Shown here piece after piece: positions 16,940 through 25,290 of a stretch of DNA of 64,000 nucleotides. Below the pieces are notes generated by a model. The model was not told the origin of the DNA. It saw nothing but the letters and a program-made list of their open reading frames with translations, and ran no database searches. The stretch comes from Streptomyces sp. QL37 (lineage in GTDB: Bacteria; Actinomycetota; Actinomycetes; Streptomycetales; Streptomycetaceae), in the NCBI RefSeq assembly GCF_002941025.1, contig NZ_PTJS01000001.1, positions 8,583,064 to 8,647,063 on the forward strand. Direction: 5' to 3'. A program made the translations under genes and the position numbers. Positions within the stretch are counted from its first letter, which is position 1; the number at the start of each line of letters is the position of its first letter.

Positions 16940-18208
16940 GTGTCCACCCGCCTCGCGCGCAGTCCCCTGCCCTCACTGACCGGCATGCGTTTCGCCGCCG
17001 CAGCGCTGGTTTTCGTCTCACACATCGCAAGCAACCGAATATTCGCCGACCCATCCACCGACAACTGGTTCTTCGACGTCTTCAACCCCGCGGGCTGGAT
17101 GGGAGTCGGCTTCTTCTTCATCCTCAGCGGTTTCGTCCTGACCTGGTCGGCCCGAGAGGGCGACACCGTCACCGGCTTCTGGCGCCGCCGCCTCGCCAAG
17201 ATATTCCCCAACCATCTTGCGACCTGGCTCGCCGGCTTTCTCCTGATGGTCGTGACCGGGGAATTCCTGAACGCCTTCCACGTCATCCCCAGCGCCTTCC
17301 TGGTCCACACCTGGATCCCGCGCATGGACGCCCTGTCGAGCACCAACGGACCGAGCTGGTCCCTGTGCTGCGAACTCGTCTTCTACCTGGCCTTCCCGTT
17401 CATATTCCGGCTGGTCAAGAAGATCCGCCCGGAGCGGCTGTGGGCCTGGACCCTCGGTGTGCTGGCCGCCATCGCCGGATGGGCGGCCTTCGTCTACGCC
17501 GTACTGCCCAAGGATCCCGAAATCGTCTGGGCCCCCATGCCCTTCTGGCACTTCTGGGCCATCTACAACCCGCCGCCGGTCCGCATGCTCGACTTCCTGC
17601 TCGGCATCCTCGTCGCCCGCCTGGTGATCACCGGCCGGTGGATCCGCGTCGGCTGGCCCACCGCCGTCACCCTCCTGCTCGCCGGTTACGTCGCCATGGT
17701 CTTCGTGCCGCCGGAGTTCGGCATGATGGCCGTCACCGCCGGCCCTCTCGCGGTGCTGATCGCCACTGCCGCCAGCTCGGACGTCAACAGCACGCGCTCA
17801 CCCTTCCGCGGCCGCACCATGATCTGGCTCGGCGAGGTGTCCTTCGCCTTCTACATGGTCCATTACCTGGTCCTGCACTTCACCCTCAAGGCCCTCGGAG
17901 CACGGGTCGCCTGGTCCCTGCCCGAGGGGCTCGCCGTCGGCGCGGGGATCGCCCTGATCACCCTGGCCGTCGCCCACCTGACGTACACCTACATCGAGAT
18001 GCCGGCCATGCGCCGCTTCAGCCGTCCGCGCCGCCGCACAGCCACCCCCATCTCGACGGCCGCCACCGGCGCAGCGGCCCCCGTCGCGCTCGCCCAGCCG
18101 CTGGCAGCACCTGCCGAGCCTCTGCCCACCCCATCCGGCCCCCGCCCCGGCCCGGAGCCGGCCTCGGCCGAACGACCCCGCGAGCCCGTCGACTTCGGCC
18201 CCGCCTAG
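16940..18208 (+). CDS. acyltransferase 3 (OafA-like) membrane protein
   Basis: A 422-aa membrane acyltransferase with about ten membrane segments. The family signature region includes LTGMRFAAAALVFVSHIAS (catalytic His), GWMGVGFFFILSGFVLTW and the RRRLAKIFPNHLATW loop. The C-terminal 60 residues are a Pro/Ala-rich tail. Members O-acylate sugars, antibiotics or cell-wall polymers. Here it probably acylates the ribosyl product, perhaps as self-protection, or attaches an acyl chain for export. It starts 18 bases after the cupin gene. Confidence 0.85.
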   Translation: MSTRLARSPLPSLTGMRFAAAALVFVSHIASNRIFADPSTDNWFFDVFNPAGWMGVGFFFILSGFVLTWSAREGDTVTGFWRRRLAKIFPNHLATWLAGFLLMVVTGEFLNAFHVIPSAFLVHTWIPRMDALSSTNGPSWSLCCELVFYLAFPFIFRLVKKIRPERLWAWTLGVLAAIAGWAAFVYAVLPKDPEIVWAPMPFWHFWAIYNPPPVRMLDFLLGILVARLVITGRWIRVGWPTAVTLLLAGYVAMVFVPPEFGMMAVTAGPLAVLIATAASSDVNSTRSPFRGRTMIWLGEVSFAFYMVHYLVLHFTLKALGARVAWSLPEGLAVGAGIALITLAVAHLTYTYIEMPAMRRFSRPRRRTATPISTAATGAAAPVALAQPLAAPAEPLPTPSGPRPGPEPASAERPREPVDFGPA

Positions 18209-18241
18209 GCACACCTCCACCGACGAGACGAGAGGAACACC

Positions 18242-19036
18242 ATGACCAGCGCCCCCGCCCTCACCGGCCGCGGTGCCATCATCCCCAGCACGGACCTTGC
18301 CTTCCAGCCCCTCGACGGCTGCCAGGTGGCCTGCGCGGTCGGCCCCCATCTGGGCGCCGTCGAAGTCCGCCTGGACGTCGTGCGCATCCCGCCCCACCAC
18401 CAGTGGAGCCCGGAGCAGGCGAAAACGCAGGAGAACGTCGTCGTCGTCTTCTCCGGCAGCGGCACCGGCCATGTCGGCCCCCAGCACCAGCCGGTGGAAA
18501 GCGCCGACGCCATGTACTCCCCGACCGGGCAGCCCTACGCACTGCGGACCGGCGACCAGGCGATGACCGCCTACCTCTGGAGCAGCCGCCTGCCCGCCCC
18601 GCACACGCCCCCCACCGCCCCGCGCCACTTCTCCAGCCTGTGGAACGAGGAGACCCAGCTCAAGGGGTTCAGCGGCACCGAGCAGGGAGGGTCGGGCAAA
18701 ACCGCCACCATGAACTTCCTGTTCTGGCCCGGAACCGGCTCGCCCCGCCTGTGCCTGCACTGCGGCTTCATGCAGCCCGGCGAGTACTTCAACGTCCACA
18801 CCCATCCCCACAGCGAGGAAGCGTTCATCGCCTTCGAGGGCGAGGGCCAGCTGCACCTCGACGGGCACTGGTACGACGCGGCCCCCGGAGACGTCCTCTT
18901 CGCACCACCCGGGGTTCCGCACGGCACGCGCCACTACGACATCCCGGGCGCGCCCAGGTTCGCCACCTGCGGCGGCCCCACTCCCTTCGACCCGGTCCTC
19001 TACGAGCGGGCCGGCGTCTCAGCAAAGGTTCGGTGA
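18242..19036 (+). CDS. cupin protein, two-domain
   Basis: A 264-aa two-domain protein. The C-terminal domain keeps a complete cupin site (HTHPHSEEAFIAFEGEG, then APPGVPHGTRH). The N-terminal domain has the cupin shape but only a weak motif (PPHHQWSPEQAKTQENVVVV). Two-domain cupins include quercetinase-like dioxygenases and gentisate- or homogentisate-type enzymes. An oxidative or isomerising step on the aglycone is plausible but not shown. It is followed after six bases by the amidotransferase gene. Confidence 0.8.
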   Translation: MTSAPALTGRGAIIPSTDLAFQPLDGCQVACAVGPHLGAVEVRLDVVRIPPHHQWSPEQAKTQENVVVVFSGSGTGHVGPQHQPVESADAMYSPTGQPYALRTGDQAMTAYLWSSRLPAPHTPPTAPRHFSSLWNEETQLKGFSGTEQGGSGKTATMNFLFWPGTGSPRLCLHCGFMQPGEYFNVHTHPHSEEAFIAFEGEGQLHLDGHWYDAAPGDVLFAPPGVPHGTRHYDIPGAPRFATCGGPTPFDPVLYERAGVSAKVR

Positions 19037-19042
19037 CACACC

Positions 19043-20848
19043 ATGTGCAGGATCTACGGCCACTTCGACGCCCGGGCCACCCGACACGAACTCCGCTCCG
19101 TGGCCGCGGCACAGCGCCACGGCGGGCCCGACGCCCAGACCCACCTCACCGGCCACGGCTGGGCCCTGGGAAACAACCGCCTGGCGGTGATGGACCTGGA
19201 CGGCGGAGACCAGCCCTACACCTCGGGCGACGACATCGCCGTGGTGTTCAACGGCGAGATCTACAACCACCAGGAACTGCGCGCCTCCCTCCGCGCCAAG
19301 GGGCACCAGTTCGCCGACCACTGCGACGGATCGATTCTGCCCGCCCTCTACCTCGAGTACGGGCCGTCCTTCGCGGAGCACCTCGACGGCATGTACGCCA
19401 TTGCCGTCGTGGACCTGCGCGGCGAGCCCACCTTGTGGCTGGCCACCGACGAACTCGCCATGAAGCCCCTCTACTACCACTGGAACGCTGCCGCCAGGCA
19501 CCTGTACTTCGCCTCCGAACTTCCCGCCCTGCTGGCCTTCCGCAACGTCCCCGTCACCCCCTGGGAAGCCGGCCTGGACAGCTACCTCACCACCAAGACC
19601 CCCTTCGGCGAACAGACCATGTTCGAGGGGATCCGCGTACTGCCGGCCGCCAGCACCGTCAAGGTCACCCGAAGTCAGGGCATGCACATCACGCAGCGGG
19701 CCACCTCCCGCACCCGGTCCTTCCACGACACCGAGGAGGACGCCGCCGTCCAGGTGCAGCACCTCCTGCGAACCGAGGTGCACCGCCTCACCGAAGCCGA
19801 CGTCCCCGTCGCCGCGATCACCAGCGGCGGACTCGACTCGAGCTTCGTCACCACCCTGGCCGCCGAGAAGGTCCGCGACCTCCACACCTTCAACATCGCC
19901 TACACCGGAAACTGGCCCGCCGACGAACGCCACTTCGCCCGCGAAGTCGCCGAGTACGCGGGCAGCACCCACCACCAGGTGGAAATCGACCCCGCCCACT
20001 TCCCCCGCATGCTCAACGACGTCGTCTGGCACCTCGGCCAGCCCAACGCCGATCCCATCACCCTGGCCACCCACGCGCTGTTCGCGTCCGTCCGCGACGC
20101 CGGGTTCAAGGTCGCCATCACCGGTGACGCCGCCGACGAACTCTTCGGTGGATACGACCGCATCAGCCGTGCCGTCAACGCCCCCTCCGGCAGCGACTGG
20201 GTCACCCCGTACCTCGATGAACTCGCCGCCATCCCCCGCGCTCACCGCGAGACCCTGTACACCACGGACTACCAGCACTTCCTCCAGCACACCACCTCCG
20301 CGGCGCAGCAGCACACCGCACAACTGCGCGCGCACCCCGGCGACACCATGGCTGCCCTCACCGACTTCGAGATCGGCCGCCGGCTGCCCGCCTACCACCT
20401 GCGCCGCGTCGACCACCTCAGCATGTCCGCCTCCGTGGAGGTACGGCTCCCCTTCTGCCAGCCCAGCATCGTGCGCTACGCCCGCTCCCTGCCCACCCAC
20501 TTCAAGGTCGACGCACAGCGCCGCAAGAAGGTGCTGTACGGAGCAGCAGCCGGCCACCTGCCCCCCTCGGTCCTGAACCGGCCCAAGCAGCCCTTCACCC
20601 TGCCGATCACGGCGATGCTCTCCGCCGGCCAGCCCCTGATGGCCTACGCCCGCGACATCCTCGGCTCCGACCAGATCCGCCGGCGCAACCAGCTCGACGC
20701 CCGTCAGGTCGCCCATCTGCTCGACCTCCAGACGCGCACCCCCAATGACAAGGCCTCCATGGCCATCTGGTCGCTGCTCATCCACGAACTGTGGCTGGAG
20801 CAGTTCTGCACCAGCACGAGCCAGGCACGCCAGGAGGTGACGGCGTGA
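19043..20848 (+). CDS. asparagine synthetase-like glutamine-dependent amidotransferase
   Basis: A full-length class II amidotransferase (601 aa). Cys2 (MCRIYGHF) is the glutaminase nucleophile. NNRLAVMDLDGGDQPY and FNGEIYNHQEL belong to the glutaminase domain. SGGLDSSFV is the ATP-pyrophosphatase P-loop, and ITGDAADELFGGYDR and SASVEVRLPFC complete the synthetase domain. It activates a carboxylate as acyl-AMP and transfers ammonia from glutamine. In natural product clusters such enzymes make primary amides or close lactam rings. Placed beside a dihydroorotase-like enzyme, an amide-then-cyclic-imide sequence is plausible. The stop overlaps the start of the PrpF-like gene. Confidence 0.92.
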   Translation: MCRIYGHFDARATRHELRSVAAAQRHGGPDAQTHLTGHGWALGNNRLAVMDLDGGDQPYTSGDDIAVVFNGEIYNHQELRASLRAKGHQFADHCDGSILPALYLEYGPSFAEHLDGMYAIAVVDLRGEPTLWLATDELAMKPLYYHWNAAARHLYFASELPALLAFRNVPVTPWEAGLDSYLTTKTPFGEQTMFEGIRVLPAASTVKVTRSQGMHITQRATSRTRSFHDTEEDAAVQVQHLLRTEVHRLTEADVPVAAITSGGLDSSFVTTLAAEKVRDLHTFNIAYTGNWPADERHFAREVAEYAGSTHHQVEIDPAHFPRMLNDVVWHLGQPNADPITLATHALFASVRDAGFKVAITGDAADELFGGYDRISRAVNAPSGSDWVTPYLDELAAIPRAHRETLYTTDYQHFLQHTTSAAQQHTAQLRAHPGDTMAALTDFEIGRRLPAYHLRRVDHLSMSASVEVRLPFCQPSIVRYARSLPTHFKVDAQRRKKVLYGAAAGHLPPSVLNRPKQPFTLPITAMLSAGQPLMAYARDILGSDQIRRRNQLDARQVAHLLDLQTRTPNDKASMAIWSLLIHELWLEQFCTSTSQARQEVTA

Positions 20849-21885
20849 TCGGCCACATCGCGCGGGCGGTCGGGGCGCCCACGGCGACTCTCGTCCTCGA
20901 CCAGCGCCGCCTGCCCCAGGACGAGGACCGACTGCGCCCGCTGCTCACCCAGATACGCAGACAGCTGCAGAGCACCGGACGCGGCGACATCCTCAAGTTC
21001 GCCCTCGTCGCGCCCTCCGACCACCCCCTGTTCGACCTCGACTACCGATTCGTCCAGGCACTGCCCGGCGGCGTCGACCGCTTCGACTTCCAAGGCAGTT
21101 GCGGGCACTCCATCCTCGCCTCCGTGGTCGCGGCAGACAGCCAGCACTGGCTGCCGCGCCTGACCCCCGGCGGCCGGGTCAGGGTCCGCGTCCTCAACAA
21201 CGGTGACCACGTCGTCTGCGAGGTGGATGAGGCCCGCCGGCGCAGCAGCCTGTTCACCGTCCACTTCCTTCAGGACGCCGGCGTCAGCCTCAGCAACCTG
21301 CTCCTGACGGGTAACGCCCAGGACCGGCTCCTGACACCCGACGGGCTCTACCCGGTCTCCCTGGTTTCCATGGGCAACCCGTACGTCTTCGTCGACGCGG
21401 CCGACCTCGGCATCACCAGCCAGGAGGAGCTCTTCACCGCCGGGGACGGTCTGTTCACCCGGCTGCTCAAGATCCGCAGTGAAGCGGCAGTCCTGCTCGA
21501 CCAGCCGGCCGAAAGCGTCTTCCCGAAGATCGCGGCCGTCGGCGCCTTCCAGCCCGGACGGCTCGCACTGCGCGCGATCTCCGTGCCCAAATGGCATCCC
21601 AGTCTCGCGTTGACCGGCACCACCTGCGTCGCAGCAGCCGCCGCCATCCCCGGAACCGTCGTGCACGACCTCGCCCAGCGCAGCGGCATCCCCCGCGGAG
21701 CCATCGAGCTCGACACCCCCGGTGGCGCCACCGCGGCCACCGTCGCCACCACCGGCAACGGCACCCTCGACGACGTCCTCGACTGGGTCAGCGTCAGCCA
21801 CAAGCTCGCACACCTCGATGAACCCACCGACCTGAACGCATTCCACAGCATGGAGGAACCGGCATGGCAGCCCGTAGCAGTGTGA
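20845..21885 (+). CDS. PrpF-like isomerase (diaminopimelate-epimerase fold)
   Basis: A 346-aa member of the PrpF family, which moves double bonds or protons in unsaturated dicarboxylates (methylaconitate, 4-oxalomesaconate). Signature segments: FDFQGSCGHSILASVV around the first active Cys, VSMGNPYVFVDAADLG, FPKIAAVG, and LTGTTCVAAAAAIPGTV around the second Cys. Both Cys are kept. The GTG at 20845 overlaps the amidotransferase stop, and the 3' end overlaps the next start by 22 bases. It likely tautomerises an unsaturated di- or tricarboxylate precursor. No propionate-pathway genes are near. Confidence 0.85.
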   Translation: MIGHIARAVGAPTATLVLDQRRLPQDEDRLRPLLTQIRRQLQSTGRGDILKFALVAPSDHPLFDLDYRFVQALPGGVDRFDFQGSCGHSILASVVAADSQHWLPRLTPGGRVRVRVLNNGDHVVCEVDEARRRSSLFTVHFLQDAGVSLSNLLLTGNAQDRLLTPDGLYPVSLVSMGNPYVFVDAADLGITSQEELFTAGDGLFTRLLKIRSEAAVLLDQPAESVFPKIAAVGAFQPGRLALRAISVPKWHPSLALTGTTCVAAAAAIPGTVVHDLAQRSGIPRGAIELDTPGGATAATVATTGNGTLDDVLDWVSVSHKLAHLDEPTDLNAFHSMEEPAWQPVAV

Positions 21886-23006
21886 TCAGCACTCCGGCGC
21901 CCACGCGCGACGAACTCGCCGAGAAGTACGCCGACCTCCACGCCGTCCTGCGACGCCACGCTCATGAAGCCGACGAGACCGCACAGCTGCCCGCGCAGGT
22001 CTTCACCGCCCTGCGCGCATCCGGCATCCTCGGCGCCGCCATCGACACCGCCTTCGGCGGTCTGGGCGGCGACGCACAGCTCACCAACCGGCTCGTGGAG
22101 CAGGTCGCGGCCATCGACCCCTCCGTCGCCATCATCCTGTTCCAGCACTACGCGGTCAGCGCCCGCATCAACGAATGGGGTACACCCGAGCAGCGCAAGC
22201 GCTACCTGACCAAGCTCGCCGCAGGCCACTGGCTGGCCGCCTCCGCATGGAGCGAAACCGGCGCGGGCGCCGACAAGCGCAACCTCGCCACCAAAGCCGT
22301 GCCCACTGCCGACGGCTGGGTACTGGACGGAGCCAAGTCCTTCACCACCGGCGCAGGACTCGCCCACCTCTACCTCGTGCTCGCCCAGACCAGCGAGCCC
22401 ACCACCACCAGCACCTACGGCAGCGACGGCCAGACCTTCTTCCTCATCGAGGCGGACACCCCCGGTCTCATCGCGGACACAGGCATGGATCTGGTGGGCA
22501 TGCGCGCCTCCGCGACCGGATTCGTCGAACTCCGCTCCTGCCACGTGCACCGGGACGCCGTCCTGGGCGCCACCGGCAGTGCCGTCCAGATCATCGCGGG
22601 CGTCCGGGAATCCGGTGCCACGCTGGGCGCCGTGGCCCTGGGCATAGCCGAGACCGCCCGCACGCTCGTACTCGCCCACGCCCAGCACCGCGGCCTGGGC
22701 GGACAGCAGGCCGTCGCCTTCCGGCTCGTCGACCTCGCGGCCCGCGTCGCGTCCGCCCGCGCCCTGGTCGACAGCGCGGGACGACGCGACACCCCCGACC
22801 CCGGCACCACCACCCTGTACAGCAAGCTCGTCGCCACCCAGGTCTGCGAAGACGCCGTCAACGAGGCACTGCGACTGCTGGGCAGCGCCGGCTACCTGAA
22901 CACCCACCCCCTCAACAGACTCGCCCGGGACGCCCGCGCCGTGGGCCTCATGGGACCCGTGAGCGACCTGTGCCGACAACTGGTGAGCACGTCGTGGACC
23001 AGCTGA
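21864..23006 (+). CDS. acyl-CoA dehydrogenase-fold flavoprotein, possibly a monooxygenase
   Basis: A 380-aa ACAD-fold protein: SETGAGADKRNLATKA and GAKSFTTGAGLAHLYLVLA form the flavin and substrate region, and the C-terminal helices have LRLLGSAGYLN. After LARDARAV, where dehydrogenases have the catalytic Glu in a YEGT motif, this protein reads GLMGPVSDL, so the Glu is missing. Loss of that Glu plus a PV motif is seen in group D two-component monooxygenases of the DszC or nitrososynthase type, which use reduced flavin. A flavin reductase is encoded three genes on (24525). I therefore favour hydroxylation or N-oxidation over dehydrogenation, but this is inference. Confidence 0.85.
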   Translation: MAARSSVISTPAPTRDELAEKYADLHAVLRRHAHEADETAQLPAQVFTALRASGILGAAIDTAFGGLGGDAQLTNRLVEQVAAIDPSVAIILFQHYAVSARINEWGTPEQRKRYLTKLAAGHWLAASAWSETGAGADKRNLATKAVPTADGWVLDGAKSFTTGAGLAHLYLVLAQTSEPTTTSTYGSDGQTFFLIEADTPGLIADTGMDLVGMRASATGFVELRSCHVHRDAVLGATGSAVQIIAGVRESGATLGAVALGIAETARTLVLAHAQHRGLGGQQAVAFRLVDLAARVASARALVDSAGRRDTPDPGTTTLYSKLVATQVCEDAVNEALRLLGSAGYLNTHPLNRLARDARAVGLMGPVSDLCRQLVSTSWTS

Positions 23007-23035
23007 CTTCCACCACCACACCCTCAGGAGCATCA

Positions 23036-24448
23036 GTGGCACCCCTGTACGAGCTCGCCATCACCAACGTCCGCATCGTCACCCCCCGTGGTGTCCAGCC
23101 GGGCACCGTCGCGGTGAACGGCGAACACATCGCCGCAGTCCTTCCAGAGCACACGGACGTCCAGGCACAAGCCACCCTCGACGGCGGAGGGCGCTATCTC
23201 CTCCCCGGCGTCATCGACTCGCACGTCCACTTCCGCACCCCCGGCCTCACCCACAAGGAGGACTGGCTCCACGGCAGCAGGGCAGCCGCCGCGGGCGGTG
23301 TCACCACGGTCATCGACATGCCCAACACCCAGCCACCGCTCATCGAACCCGAGCTCGCCCAGGAGAAGGCCGCTCTCATCGACGGCAACTCCCTGGTGGA
23401 CTACCGCTTCCACCTCGGTGTCACCAGCACCAGCGTCGAAGCGCTGCGCCGTCTCCAGCCACGCCAGGCGACCTCGGTCAAGGTGTTCATGACCGGCCAC
23501 CACACAGCCCCCCACATCATCCGAGACCACGAGGTTCTCGACCAGATCTTCGCCATAGCCGCCGAAAAGCGACTCCGCTTGGTTCTCCATGCCGAGGACG
23601 ACGCCGTCTTCTCGCTCCTGGAGGAGCACCAGGACCCGCCCACGACCTACACGTCCTACGAGGCCGCCCACCCCCGGAGCGGCGGCATCGTCGCCGTCTC
23701 CCGTGTCATCGAACTGGTGCGCAAGCATGGCACCGCCGCACACGTCCTGCACGTATCCAGCTCGGAGGAAGCCGCGCTCCTGCTGGCCGCGAAGCGTGCA
23801 GGACTGCCCCTCACCTACGAGGTCACCCCCCACCACCTGTCGTTCTCCGCCCCGGACACCGAACGGCTCGGCGCCCGTATCAGGCTCCGCCCCGCCATCC
23901 GATGCCTCACCGACCAGCAGAGACTCTGGGACGCGGTCATGTCCGACGACGTGGCGACCATCGGCAGCGACCATGCACCTCACACCGTGGAGGAGAAGCT
24001 GCGGCCCGCGGCTGACGCACCCCCTGGCCTGCCCGGAACCCAGGAGATGCTCACCGCACTGCACACCGGGATGCGCCGCAGGTACCCCGACCGGCCGCTC
24101 GACGACGTCATGGAAGCCATCGCCCGGCTGAGCTCACAGCGCCCCGCCGAACTGTTCGGCCTGATGGCGGAGAAGGGCAGCATCGAGCCCGGCAAGCACG
24201 CCGACTTCGTTCTCTTCGACGCCGACGCAACCTGGATCATGCGTGGCCAGGACGTCGAGGCGAAGGTGGGCTGGTCCGCCTACGAAGGCTGGACCTTCAC
24301 CGGACAGGTCGCCGCGACCATACGTCGCGGGGAGGTGATCTACGACGCCGAGGCGGAATCACGCTTCGGGTCGCCCACCGGAAGATGGCTGACGGCAACC
24401 GGCCCCGTCTCCGAGCCCGATCCCCTGCCAGAAGCGGCCCTCGCCTGA
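23036..24448 (+). CDS. dihydroorotase/allantoinase-like cyclic amidohydrolase
   Basis: A 470-aa amidohydrolase with the complete binuclear metal site: DSHVHFRTPG (His-X-His, Arg), TSVKVFMTG (the carboxylated Lys), RLVLHAED and AAHVLHVSSS (His ligands), and IGSDHAPHT (Asp). Dihydroorotases and hydantoinases close or open cyclic amides and imides. The start is the GTG at 23036 because AGGAG at 23026-23030 precedes it; an in-frame GTG at 22994 would overlap the previous gene. It does not sit in a pyrimidine operon. Beside the amidotransferase it is the best candidate for forming the aglycone ring. Confidence 0.88.
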   Translation: MAPLYELAITNVRIVTPRGVQPGTVAVNGEHIAAVLPEHTDVQAQATLDGGGRYLLPGVIDSHVHFRTPGLTHKEDWLHGSRAAAAGGVTTVIDMPNTQPPLIEPELAQEKAALIDGNSLVDYRFHLGVTSTSVEALRRLQPRQATSVKVFMTGHHTAPHIIRDHEVLDQIFAIAAEKRLRLVLHAEDDAVFSLLEEHQDPPTTYTSYEAAHPRSGGIVAVSRVIELVRKHGTAAHVLHVSSSEEAALLLAAKRAGLPLTYEVTPHHLSFSAPDTERLGARIRLRPAIRCLTDQQRLWDAVMSDDVATIGSDHAPHTVEEKLRPAADAPPGLPGTQEMLTALHTGMRRRYPDRPLDDVMEAIARLSSQRPAELFGLMAEKGSIEPGKHADFVLFDADATWIMRGQDVEAKVGWSAYEGWTFTGQVAATIRRGEVIYDAEAESRFGSPTGRWLTATGPVSEPDPLPEAALA

Positions 24449-24524
24449 CCTTCCCATGCAGCACCGCAGACGACGACACATGCCGTTCAGTGTGGCCGAC
24501 CCCCAGAACGCTTCTGGAGAAACC

Positions 24525-25031
24525 ATGACCTCGCTCGATCAACGCACCTTCACACAGGCCCTTGCGAAAGTCCCCAGCCCCGTCACCGTCATCACCACCT
24601 CCGCGCCCAGCGAGCCCGCGCGGCGATGGGGCTTCACCGCGAGCTCCTTCACCTCCCTCTCGCTCGACCCGCCCTTGGTACTGGTCTGCCTGGCCAAGTC
24701 CGCCGGCTCCCACCAGGTGTTCACGTCCACCGAGAAGTTCATGGTGAACGTGTTGGCGGCCGATCAGGCCCACATAGCGTCGCGATTCGCCAGCCGCCAG
24801 GCCGACAAGTTCTCCGGCGGTGACATGGAACCCTGTGAGGCCGACCTCCCGGGACTGGCGGCCGCTGCCGTGCGATTGTCGTGCAGCAGCTACGACGTGG
24901 CTGACGGCGGCGACCACAGCATCCTGATCGGCCGGGTGGAAGAGGTGCACATAGGAGATCAGGGGTCCCTGGTCTACTACGACAGAGCATTCGTGCCACT
25001 GTCTCGTGAGCGCCAACTCGTCTCGCGCTGA
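24525..25031 (+). CDS. flavin reductase-like protein
   Basis: A 168-aa flavin reductase (HpaC/ActVB family). Signature parts: VPSPVTVITTSA, GFTASSFTSLSLDPPLVLVC (flavin-binding loop), and a C-terminal DHSILIGRVEEVHIGDQG. These enzymes supply free reduced flavin to a separate oxygenase. The only evident partner here is the ACAD-fold flavoprotein. A strong hairpin at 25051-25084 closes the operon. Confidence 0.9.
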   Translation: MTSLDQRTFTQALAKVPSPVTVITTSAPSEPARRWGFTASSFTSLSLDPPLVLVCLAKSAGSHQVFTSTEKFMVNVLAADQAHIASRFASRQADKFSGGDMEPCEADLPGLAAAAVRLSCSSYDVADGGDHSILIGRVEEVHIGDQGSLVYYDRAFVPLSRERQLVSR

Positions 25032-25050
25032 TCCTGAAACGCTGAATACT

Positions 25051-25084
25051 CCTGAAGGGCCGCCACCGCAGGTGGCCCTTCAGG
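25051..25084. terminator. terminator at the right end of the BGC
   Basis: CCTGAAGGGCC at 25051-25061 pairs perfectly with GGCCCTTCAGG at 25074-25084 across a 12-base loop, 20 bases after the flavin reductase stop. It marks the 3' end of the biosynthetic operon. Confidence 0.8.
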
Positions 25085-25161
25085 AAGCCGGCGAACCGCG
25101 GACGCAGTTCCGCTAACGACATGCTCTCCCGCCTCACATCGGCCACGTCACCCGACGGAGC

Positions 25162-25290
25162 CTGGAGAACTCGCACGACGCTGCCGGGCGGCTCGCCGCT
25201 CAGACCGTGCACGGCGCCACCCTCCACATCACCTATGACGCCGCCGGCCGGCCGGCCTCGCGTACGACGCCCACAGCACTGGTGAGCAGA
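25162..25290 (+). pseudogene. RHS-repeat protein fragment
   Basis: The + strand reads two degenerate RHS/YD repeats: HDAAGRLAAQTVHG and then ITYDAAGRPASRTTP. It has no start and no extended frame. It is a short relic of an RHS-type toxin or wall protein. Confidence 0.5.

Noticed and set aside
14569..20127. Very long alternative-frame ORFs (631 and 920 codons) over the biosynthetic operon
   Set aside because: They are Arg/Pro/His-rich out-of-frame readings of well-supported genes, caused by extreme GC content and few stop codons.
20845..21885. Propionate (methylcitrate) pathway PrpF
   Set aside because: No PrpC or AcnD is near and the gene overlaps the amidotransferase gene, so it belongs to the cluster.
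23036..24448. Housekeeping dihydroorotase of pyrimidine synthesis
   Set aside because: No carbamoyltransferase or carbamoyl-phosphate synthetase neighbours; it lies inside the biosynthetic operon.
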